Assembly: GCA_041584015.1 (NCBI GenBank)
Contig: JBFHES010000088.1
Location: forward strand, 1 to 15,708
Source: JBFHES01 sp041584015
GTDB taxonomy: Bacteria; Bacteroidota; Bacteroidia; Bacteroidales; M50B96
DNA length: 15,708 bases
Reading direction: 5' to 3'
Under the pieces are notes generated by a model. The model was not told the origin of the DNA, ran no database searches, and worked only from the letters and a program-made list of their open reading frames with translations. Positions 8,701 through 14,745 of the stretch are shown piece by piece. Each line of letters opens with the position of its first letter. Within the stretch, counting starts at the first letter, position 1. Position numbers and translations under genes: made by a program.

Positions 8701-11540
8701 TTGATGTGCTTTATACATGGAACGAATCCAATGGCGTTTGCGACGGAGAAGATGATGTAATAATTACTTACTCTAAAAAACCGGTTGCAACGGCTGGTCT
8801 CGATCAGGTATCGGTATGTGGTCCTTCCACTTATTTAGATGCTGATGTGCTTGGATTCGAATATGCTCTTGGTACCTGGAAATCCGATTTCGTAGGTGTA
8901 CAGTTTGGTAACTTAACGGATCCATTGTCTCAGGTAAGCATTCCAAATACCGGATCGATGAACGGATCAAACTCAGGTAGTTTTGGCGACTCTTCTTACG
9001 TTGAGGTTGATATGATTTGGGTGATGGATAATAACAAGTGTATTGATGAGGATATTGTAACAATTACCTTCCATCAAACACCTGTTGCATTCGCTGGTCC
9101 TGATACTTCTGTTTGTGGTTTCCAATATACTATGAATGCTCAATACAGTATTGGTTCTCCAAAAGGAAAATGGTCGGTTGTAAGTAATCCGGGTGGAAGT
9201 CCTCCATCATTCTCAGATAATGGAGAAAATCCTCATTCAGTTGTAACTGTTCAGGATGAAGGTCTATATACTTTCCGTTGGAAAGAAGATAATATTCACA
9301 ACCAGCAGTGTAGTACCACTGATGATGTAGATGTTTTCTTTATCGAGATTCCGGATATTGATGCAGGTAACGACCGCTTTGTTTGTGGTGATACTTTTAA
9401 TCTGGAAGCTGTGCCAAGTACAGGTAACGGTGTATGGTCAGAGCACGGAACCTATATTGCCGATGCTACCTTGCCAAATACTGAGGCTATTCACAACCCA
9501 ACAGGATCTAATGATTCTATCCTATATGTATGGCAAGAATATAACGAAGACCCTTGGGGAATGAATTCATGTGCAGAGAAAGACAGTGTTTACATTGTAT
9601 ACATGGTAGTTCCAACACCAGAACATTCATGGATTGCAGGTTCAAGTACCGATCATGTTTGTGGTAAGAAAGAAGAAGATATTTTAGTGGCATTCAGCCC
9701 TTCAATTGGCAATGGCGATGTTCAGGCTTATTGGGTAAATAATGATGCTACTTTTTATCCAAATTCGAAGGCTAAAAACCCAGATAGTGTAATTGTTAAT
9801 TTCTATGGTATTCAGGAATTCTATTGGAGAATTGAAAACTCTGTTGGTGATTCTACTTGTTCTGCTAACTCAGATACAATTTATATCGACTTTATACAGC
9901 AACCTGTTGCTATGCCTGGTCAACTTACCGATACGGCTTGTGGTCAGTTCTATAACTTCAATGCAGAGTTCTCAGTAGATGGTCCTACCTCAAATGTAGC
10001 TGGTCGTTGGACAGGTCCTGTAAATGTTGATTTCTTTACAGAGGTATTTATCTTGGCTGGTGATACGACATTAATCGAAGGTGATTCAATTCCTGATGGT
10101 TGGGTAAGAGCATCAACAGAACCAGACTTAACACCGGATATTTATGAGTTTAGATGGACAGAATCTAATTACGGAGTTGATATAGCTAATGTTTGTTTCG
10201 ATTTTGAAGAGGTTTCCATAACTTTTGCACCGAAACCAACTGGTCGTGCTAAAATTGTTGAACATCCATTCTGTTTAGGAACAAAGGCCAGGATTAAAGC
10301 CGATAATGATTTTGCAATTACCAAGTTCGACTGGAACAACGATTTTGATGGTGGAAAAGTAACCGAGGTTACCGCTCCAGGAACACTTGCTGATCCGGGA
10401 GCAGGTCCAATTTGGGTACGATGGGAAGATGCTAATTATGGTGATGCCCATACCATCCGATTAATTACAACAAATAAATGGGAATGTACATCTCCTGCTG
10501 ATGTTGATATTGTTTATGAGCCAGAGCCATTACCGGTTGAAGCTAGTATTAGTCCTGCCACTTGTGGTGATCCTACTGGTGAAGTTGAGCTTGAATTAGG
10601 TGACGAGGAATATACTGACCCATTAAGTTATGAGTGGTTAATAGATTCAATTCATTCATTTGCCGATCCTGTTAATGCTATTCAAACAGGCTTAATGACT
10701 GGTGATTATAATTTCAGAGTTCATGGTCTTTCATGGAACCAGTATAACAATGGTTACAACCCGGATGCTGTCCGTTGTAGTGATACTTTAGCACTTCATG
10801 TACCAGATACAGGTTACATTGCCGCTTTATTCAGATTACCTACATTGGTTGATACTGTTGATGGTGTTGCTCCACAGGAAATGGAATTTGTAAACCTTAC
10901 TTATAATACCGATAGTAATTATATCAATCCTGGATACTACCACTTTAGAACAACGGATGATGAGCCATTACCGGCAGAAGCTCCTGATGCTGAATATCAG
11001 TGGAGATTCTACAGAATACCTGTTGATTCAGTTCCAGATTTAGGTGCTCCAATTACAATTTTACCTAGCGAAAATCCAATAGAGTTTGATGGCGAGTCAG
11101 TAATTGAAGAAGACAATCCAATTCTAACATTTGAATTAGGTGGTTACTATAAGGTTAAGCAAACTGCGGTTAGTGGTTATGGATGTAGAGATGAGGCCGT
11201 ATTCGGATACTTCTATATTGAAGAGAAAGAAGAATTAGAGCCGGGTGTGAATGTATTTACGCCGAACGGTGACAACCAAAACGACTACTTCGAATTTACA
11301 GCACACAGTCTTTCATATATGGAAGGTCAGATTTTCAATCGCTGGGGTAAGAAAGTATTCGAGTGGACGTGGAACGAAGATGATCAAACACCAAACCCAG
11401 GATGGTGGGATGGTAAGTTAGACAACGGACAGGATGCTGCTGCAGGTGTTTACTACTATGTAATTAAAGGTACCGGACTAAAAGGTAAAGACTTTAGCGG
11501 TAAAGAGTACACAGGATTTGTACACCTTATTAGAGAATAA
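5727..11540 (+). CDS. Giant T9SS-exported multidomain protein with type B (gliding-motility) sorting domain
   Basis: The 1937-residue protein is read from the ATG at 5727. An in-frame TTG at 5691 would add 12 residues before a normal signal peptide, so I reject it. The signal peptide has a Lys-rich start, a hydrophobic core and a probable cut near SFVFGQ-AG. A SprB-like stretch (about residues 30-165) comes next. A module resembling the proprotein-convertase P-domain follows (about 185-342; SDLGFYLIGPSG, then GGWAVQVFD and VGHLERVTITF). Residues 752-1503 hold eight related modules. A PKD-like segment and a degenerate SprB-like repeat (ISPATCGDPTGEVELEL) follow. The last 99 residues (1839-1937) are a CHU_C/type B T9SS sorting domain: VFTPNGDNQND, IFNRWGKKVFEW, GWWDGKLDNGQ, GVYYYVI. 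By family knowledge it is exported by T9SS to the cell surface or medium. No catalytic motif is visible; adhesion, gliding or matrix roles are inference. Confidence 0.9.
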   Translation: MKTKNVKILAVIFTLAIIVGSKSFVFGQAGNITATPQTTPWIWSDYVDPLIADDKVFIFCSPDANGDTLLGTLSVQGGYGNCTYIWGKYDGDPTSPTYQQFVEFITGPIPTGPSSTVEGLQSGFYQVIITCNEGLPSETTVCRRAHVFVNETVIDFDPIDPGCQSFDITGGIIDAVADFTIYDPPPTPFIVSDTTDITVCFWANHSYVSDLGFYLIGPSGGRIDLMPSIAGWTTSGTNLDASVVLGCSPGMINNTNANSGDNYTEFCFSSALPAGDPAFTPCIANLVAAPVTGISGTFASCEAWDEVYGEPASSGGWAVQVFDCVGADVGHLERVTITFEGDGQCGNTTYSYDSGSLNVQINDGNCDSVNATTYTVPLKPTSQHTITNEVTAYWTSYPSTFPNNWNPAWGSNDFALNPVPSIDPEPLLPTEFCLVVEDHLYDTLGLEIMPTGFYQPCAPTVCHIYNTLPTNPSIINPPVEVCQNEPPFQLNAVEWGGTWTGPGMTAGGWFFPSNAFLGPNVITHGFGGVCAADTTISILVVGAPEVDLVVDTICDPTNTNYMIQVTLSGGSPGSYTATDLVNNVTPYGAFGSVWESPWITSGSSYIVEFNDFNDCDPTVITGSHNCSCESYAANMYDPSVSSQLVELCAFDLTSFPYQLGTEVLDGNDGWSFILHTLPYGTLGDVLAIDNDTDHDGIAEFAFLSSTMTYGQTYYVSHVVGNNLGTSVSHIVDLVGDGCLSVSPGRPVKWYEFPIADAGSDKQVCGKTITLEADTPTVGIGQWTAVGASGINWYPNFDDPAVTTTIPNYDTNQFGCDLNTEYKFRWTVSNGPCETYSDVDMLFKPQPSAFAGNDQIGNNAVCGLTTSLLATYSLCSNQVGVSSGYWSGGDQSFSNSQNPATNTNVNNYGQYTFRWTEYNGDCVDYDWVTVEFLENPVVDAGLRDSVCGNSYTLDAISTMGVGFWEGPSSATFSCLTCPETAADVVYPPGTTTVDVLYTWNESNGVCDGEDDVIITYSKKPVATAGLDQVSVCGPSTYLDADVLGFEYALGTWKSDFVGVQFGNLTDPLSQVSIPNTGSMNGSNSGSFGDSSYVEVDMIWVMDNNKCIDEDIVTITFHQTPVAFAGPDTSVCGFQYTMNAQYSIGSPKGKWSVVSNPGGSPPSFSDNGENPHSVVTVQDEGLYTFRWKEDNIHNQQCSTTDDVDVFFIEIPDIDAGNDRFVCGDTFNLEAVPSTGNGVWSEHGTYIADATLPNTEAIHNPTGSNDSILYVWQEYNEDPWGMNSCAEKDSVYIVYMVVPTPEHSWIAGSSTDHVCGKKEEDILVAFSPSIGNGDVQAYWVNNDATFYPNSKAKNPDSVIVNFYGIQEFYWRIENSVGDSTCSANSDTIYIDFIQQPVAMPGQLTDTACGQFYNFNAEFSVDGPTSNVAGRWTGPVNVDFFTEVFILAGDTTLIEGDSIPDGWVRASTEPDLTPDIYEFRWTESNYGVDIANVCFDFEEVSITFAPKPTGRAKIVEHPFCLGTKARIKADNDFAITKFDWNNDFDGGKVTEVTAPGTLADPGAGPIWVRWEDANYGDAHTIRLITTNKWECTSPADVDIVYEPEPLPVEASISPATCGDPTGEVELELGDEEYTDPLSYEWLIDSIHSFADPVNAIQTGLMTGDYNFRVHGLSWNQYNNGYNPDAVRCSDTLALHVPDTGYIAALFRLPTLVDTVDGVAPQEMEFVNLTYNTDSNYINPGYYHFRTTDDEPLPAEAPDAEYQWRFYRIPVDSVPDLGAPITILPSENPIEFDGESVIEEDNPILTFELGGYYKVKQTAVSGYGCRDEAVFGYFYIEEKEELEPGVNVFTPNGDNQNDYFEFTAHSLSYMEGQIFNRWGKKVFEWTWNEDDQTPNPGWWDGKLDNGQDAAAGVYYYVIKGTGLKGKDFSGKEYTGFVHLIRE
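7980..10235 (+). repeat. Eight tandem Cys-containing protein modules inside the giant exported protein
   Basis: Modules start at about 7980, 8262, 8529, 8781, 9081, 9351, 9612 and 9903, and are 84-110 codons each. The shared pattern is P-x-A-x-AG-x-D, then VCG, a 'L-A' strand, G-x-W about 12 residues later, a variable middle, Y-x-F/W-x-W-x-E-x-N, a Cys, D-x-V-x-I-x-F and the next Pro. Each module keeps a Cys near its start (VCG or ACG) and most keep another near the end, so one disulfide per module is plausible outside the cell. DNA similarity between modules looks low, pointing to old duplications rather than recent expansion. The overall look is of immunoglobulin-like beta-sandwich modules; that is inference. 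Confidence 0.82.
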
Positions 11541-11559
11541 ATCTTAATTGAATATATTG

Positions 11560-11592
11560 AAAAACGGGTTAGCATTGCTAACCCGTTTTTTT
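11560..11592 (+). terminator. Rho-independent terminator of the giant exported protein gene
   Basis: A perfect 14-bp stem (11560-11573 with 11577-11590, core ACGGGTTAGC/GCTAACCCGT) closes on an ATT loop; the T-run spans 11586-11592. It begins 20 bases after the stop codon. The A-run on the 5' arm means it could also work on leftward transcripts. Confidence 0.92.
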
Positions 11593-11626
11593 GTTTTATG
11601 GATTAGGCAATTCCCAATGTACACTT

Positions 11627-11649
11627 CATTCCTGCGAAAGCAGGAATCT
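11627..11649. repeat. REP-like palindrome with GAAA loop
   Basis: ATTCCTGC (11628-11635) and GCAGGAAT (11640-11647) form a perfect 8-bp stem with a GAAA tetraloop, flanked by C and CT. It closely resembles the widespread intergenic palindrome CATTCCCGCGAAAGCGGGAATC known as a dispersed repeat in many bacteria, with one matched base-pair change in each arm. It has no T-run and sits after the true terminator, so it is better read as a dispersed REP-type element than as a terminator. Confidence 0.6.
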
Positions 11650-11776
11650 CCTCATTATCGAGCTGTCCTTTTAACCCTAAATTCTTGCTGCTATGCATAT
11701 CCTCCCGTGTGTTTAATACAATAATTACTATATTTATTGGCTGTATTTACATGTATAGATTATTAAATATATAACT

Positions 11777-13249
11777 ATGAAACCGCTGGATATTCAAGGA
11801 TTGGTTAATAATGCTAAGGAGGCAGCTGATGAATTCAGACTCTTGGGACAGAAACAAACTGATAAAATTGTTCGTGCTGTTTACGAAGTTGGATTCGATA
11901 ATCGTATACAATTGGCAAAAATGGCCTGGCAAGAAACAGGTGTTGGCAAATGGGAAGATAAGGTTGTAAAAAACATTATTGCTACGCGTTTTGTGTATAA
12001 CGACATTAAAGATCAGGTAAGTGTTGGTGTTATTTCTGAAAACGAAGAAAGCGGCATCACAGAAATTGCACAGCCGGTTGGACCAATATTCGCAACAACT
12101 CCAATAACGAATCCTACATCAACGGTTCTTTTTAAAATATTAATTGCCCTCAAATCGCGCAATCCGATTATTATAAGTCCACATGGTGCTGCCAAAAAAT
12201 CGACCATTGAGGCTGCTCGGATTTGCTACGAGGCGGCAATAGCTGCAGGAGCGCCAGAACATTGCATACAGTGGATAAAACGTGCGACTAAGGATGAAGT
12301 GCTGGAAATAATGGCACACAAGAAAATAGCGCTTATTTTAGCCACAGGAAGTGTTGGTTTGGTTAAGGCCGCGCATAAATCTGGTACACCAACCATTGGA
12401 GTCGGACCAGGCAATGTTCCTGTTTACCTTGGCAAAAGTTCCGATGTGGTTTTTGCCGTCGAGCAAATTGTTCTCTCAAAAACTTTCGACAATGGAACGG
12501 TTTGCGCCAGCGAACAGGCAGTGATTGTTCCGCTCATCCATGTCGATAAAGTAATCAAGGAGTTTAAAAAGCGCAATGCTTATTTTCTGAGTAAGGCGGA
12601 AATTAAAAAGCTGGAACCAATTGCTTTCAATAAAGCACAGAAAGTTATGAACGCTGGAGTTATTGGACAATCTGCTTTTGCCATTGCTAAAATGGCGGGT
12701 ATTGAAGTGCCTGAAGAAACCAGCATTTTGATTGCTCCTCTTGAAACGGTTGGAATGGATGCGCCATTAAGCTTTGAGATCCTAGCACCGATCTTGGCAT
12801 TTTATACGGTTGATAATTTTGCCCACGGAATACATATGTGCCGTGAGATTAATCGTCATGGTGGCATGGGACATACGGTTTCCATATTCTCCCGAAACGA
12901 AGAGAAGATCAGGTATTTTGCTACGGTAATGAATGCCGGACGTATCGTTGTAAATACGCCATCATCACAAGGTGCTCTTGGTGGCACTTACAATACCTTA
13001 TCGCCATCCTTAACGCTTGCATGCGGCGCAGGAGGCAAAAACATTTTTACCGATAACATTACTGTTAAGCACTTGCTTACGGTACAGAAGATTGCATATC
13101 GACGTGAGGATTCCTGCTTGAGTTGTTCCTATTATCATTCACTCAATGGAACAACGGCCAACGAAATGGATCATACATGTACTTTGTTTAAGAATCACAA
13201 ACCCGGCGAACGCTGTGAGAGTTTTAAGATAAAGAAGAAACAAGCTTAA
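11777..13249 (+). CDS. CoA-acylating aldehyde dehydrogenase with four-cysteine C-terminal tail
   Basis: The 490-residue protein matches the CoA-acylating aldehyde dehydrogenases (N-terminal half of AdhE, EutE/PduP, SucD-type), which convert an aldehyde, CoA and NAD(P)+ to acyl-CoA. Visible marks are TGVGKWEDKVVKN (54-66), AQPVGPIFATTPITNPTST (98-116), the nucleotide-site stretch ATGSVGLVKAA (189-199), GVGPGNVPVY (208-217) and the catalytic loop FDNGTVCASEQAV with nucleophile Cys243. The core ends near residue 440. No iron alcohol dehydrogenase domain follows, unlike AdhE. Instead there is a tail of about 50 residues with Cys447, Cys450, Cys468 and Cys480 and a Lys-rich end. Acetaldehyde and succinate semialdehyde are both possible substrates; the sequence alone does not decide. 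There is no microcompartment gene nearby. The gene is monocistronic here and converges on the threonine dehydrogenase. Confidence 0.88.
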   Translation: MKPLDIQGLVNNAKEAADEFRLLGQKQTDKIVRAVYEVGFDNRIQLAKMAWQETGVGKWEDKVVKNIIATRFVYNDIKDQVSVGVISENEESGITEIAQPVGPIFATTPITNPTSTVLFKILIALKSRNPIIISPHGAAKKSTIEAARICYEAAIAAGAPEHCIQWIKRATKDEVLEIMAHKKIALILATGSVGLVKAAHKSGTPTIGVGPGNVPVYLGKSSDVVFAVEQIVLSKTFDNGTVCASEQAVIVPLIHVDKVIKEFKKRNAYFLSKAEIKKLEPIAFNKAQKVMNAGVIGQSAFAIAKMAGIEVPEETSILIAPLETVGMDAPLSFEILAPILAFYTVDNFAHGIHMCREINRHGGMGHTVSIFSRNEEKIRYFATVMNAGRIVVNTPSSQGALGGTYNTLSPSLTLACGAGGKNIFTDNITVKHLLTVQKIAYRREDSCLSCSYYHSLNGTTANEMDHTCTLFKNHKPGERCESFKIKKKQA

Positions 13250-13265
13250 GTCTACAGTGATAAAC

Positions 13266-13298
13266 ACTCACGGGATGACTCAAATTCACCTCGTGAGT
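13266..13298. repeat. Imperfect hairpin downstream of the aldehyde dehydrogenase gene
   Basis: ACTCACG (13266-13272) pairs with CGTGAGT (13292-13298). Pairing continues inward as GG-TGA with TCACC if one base on each side is bulged, giving about 12 pairs and a short loop around CTCAAAT. No T-run follows, so it is not a standard terminator; an RNA-stability element or a remnant of a dispersed repeat are options. Confidence 0.4.
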
Positions 13299-13370
13299 AA
13301 GGGCTGGTAACACTGATTAGCCGTGGCACCGATATTAATAAACCATATCCAAATTACTTTTTAAGCATAA

Positions 13371-13396
13371 AAAAAACCCGGCATTAACCGGGTTTT
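13371..13396. terminator. Shared bidirectional terminator between the convergent genes
   Basis: AAAACCCGG (13373-13381) pairs with CCGGGTTTT (13388-13396) around a 6-base loop. Read leftward, the hairpin is followed by a long U-run, well suited to end the threonine dehydrogenase transcript 26 bases after its stop. Read rightward it has a T4 run and may also end the aldehyde dehydrogenase transcript. Confidence 0.87.
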
Positions 13397-13421
13397 GTAC
13401 TATAATATATTTTGAAATCTC

Positions 13422-14369
13422 TTATGATAATTTCTTACCAATCTCTCTTAGCATTAATGCTGTCATGCACTCAAGATCGTATTTGTAGCTTAATCCCCAA
13501 TCTTTCATAGCAACACTGTCGTCGATGCTTGCAGGCCATGAGTCGGCAATTGCCTGACGGAAATCCGGCTTGTAGCTAATCTCAAACTCCGGCATAATTT
13601 TCTGAATTTCTTTGGCTAAACCTTGTGGATCGAAACTAATTCCGGCCACGTTGTAGCTTGAGCGGATATTGATTTTCGAAGCATCAGCTTCCATTAAGTC
13701 AATTGTCGCTTTTACCGCATCTTCCATGTACATCATTGGTAAGGCCGTATCTGCTTTAAGGAAACATTCGTACTTGCCTTTTCTAACAGCTTCGTAAAAA
13801 ATCTCAACAGCATAATCGGTTGTACCACCGCCAGCTTCAGTTTTATGACTGATCAAACCAGGGTAACGAATACTTCTTACATCAACACCGTAGCGATTGA
13901 AATAATATTCACACCAACGTTCGCCAGCTTGTTTGCTAATACCATAAACGGTATTTGGCTCCATAACAGTTAACTGAGGAGTGTCGAAACGCGGAGTGGT
14001 TGGTCCGAATACAGCAATAGAACTTGGCCAGAAAACTTTCTTTACACCAACTTCTTTAGCAATCTCAAGGATGTTCATTAAACTACGCATGTTAATGTCC
14101 CATGCTTGAAGAGGTAATTTCTCAGCGTTACCAGACAGTACAGCAGCTAAATGATAGATCTGTGTAATTTTATTACGTATAATAAAATGGATCAATCGCT
14201 TATCGTCCATCACGTCCAGTACCTGGAAAGGACCACTGTTTACGATGTCGTCCGGAGCCATCTTAATATCTGTGGCAAATACATTCTCGTTGCCATGCAA
14301 TTTCCTTAACTCCAATGTTAATTCCGAACCAATCTGACCGGAACAACCTATGATCATAATTTTTTCCAT
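13422..14369 (-). CDS. tdh: L-threonine 3-dehydrogenase, short-chain (SDR/epimerase) type
   Basis: The 315-residue protein is an extended short-chain dehydrogenase. The NAD-binding motif is GCSGQIG (8-14), with an acidic residue at the end of strand 2 (D34), fitting NAD+. The catalytic set is Ser116/Ser117 with Tyr142 and Lys146 (YGISK). Several stretches are those I know from the SDR-type threonine dehydrogenases of Bacteroidota and animals: SSIAVFGPTTPR, WCEYYFNRYGVDVRS, RYPGLISHK, GGGTTDYAVEIF and LPMMYMEDA. The enzyme oxidises L-threonine to 2-amino-3-ketobutyrate in the cytoplasm; glycine C-acetyltransferase (Kbl) normally then gives glycine and acetyl-CoA. No kbl gene is in the window. 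Length is normal for the family and nothing looks broken. UDP-sugar epimerases share the fold but lack these stretches. Confidence 0.92.
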   Translation of the reverse strand: MEKIMIIGCSGQIGSELTLELRKLHGNENVFATDIKMAPDDIVNSGPFQVLDVMDDKRLIHFIIRNKITQIYHLAAVLSGNAEKLPLQAWDINMRSLMNILEIAKEVGVKKVFWPSSIAVFGPTTPRFDTPQLTVMEPNTVYGISKQAGERWCEYYFNRYGVDVRSIRYPGLISHKTEAGGGTTDYAVEIFYEAVRKGKYECFLKADTALPMMYMEDAVKATIDLMEADASKINIRSSYNVAGISFDPQGLAKEIQKIMPEFEISYKPDFRQAIADSWPASIDDSVAMKDWGLSYKYDLECMTALMLREIGKKLS

Positions 14370-14397
14370 GCGTATATGCTATCAATGTTTATGTGAG

Positions 14398-14405
14398 CAA
14401 AATTA
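14398..14405 (-). promoter_or_regulatory. tdh: Probable -7 box of the threonine dehydrogenase gene
   Basis: On the minus strand this reads TAATTTTG, an exact TAnnTTTG match, 28 bases before the ATG. The spacing would give a leader of roughly 20 bases. I see no clear -33 box, which lowers confidence. Confidence 0.4.
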
Positions 14406-14679
14406 ATTAATTCTGTGTCACACCTTTTTAGTTTCAGCTATTTTAAAACATATTCAGAATGGGATCATTGCCTTAAAGTTTCCAATCCATTTTTTCATCA
14501 GCTTACATTGTTAGTAAATTTATCGATGACGACCATGTCTCTTTTGGGTGAAGTGTTTTCGAAACCCCCATTGGGTAAGCATTTGCGTATAACTTACAGC
14601 TTATTTCGTGTTTGTGTTTATGAATTAATTTGAACTTAACTATTGCACAGAAAACAAAATGCCTATTTAATTTTTTTTG

Positions 14680-14711
14680 ATTGGTTTTTTATGCGCAGGT
14701 TTCTATATTTG
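14680..14711 (+). promoter_or_regulatory. ileS: Bacteroidota-type promoter of ileS
   Basis: ATTG at 14680-14683 (-33 element) is followed after 20 bases by TATATTTG at 14704-14711, an exact TAnnTTTG -7 box. The predicted start site near 14718 gives a leader of about 28 bases before the ATG at 14746. Confidence 0.68.
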
Positions 14712-14745
14712 TGGGTTTTTTCGAAATACTGAAAATGAGGATATT

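Larger units (their letters stand above)
14370..14745. other. Divergent intergenic region between tdh and ileS
   Basis: This holds the tdh -7 box at its left end and the ileS promoter at 14680-14711. In between is AT-rich DNA without a convincing gene. A GTG-started frame at 14415-14633 has no recognisable motif and overlaps nothing conserved, so I do not call it. No T-box-like or riboswitch-like fold was apparent upstream of ileS. Confidence 0.6.

Noticed and set aside
7980..10235. Repeat array considered as a CRISPR or DNA satellite
   Set aside because: The periodicity is at protein level with variable unit length (84-110 codons) inside one continuous frame; DNA copies are diverged.
14415..14633. 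A 72-codon GTG-started frame between tdh and ileS
   Set aside because: Odd composition, no recognisable motif, no promoter of its own, and it lies in a divergent promoter region; likely chance.
14370..14745. T-box or amino-acid riboswitch before ileS
   Set aside because: The predicted leader is only about 28 bases and no specifier stem or antiterminator is visible; T-boxes are not expected in this phylum.
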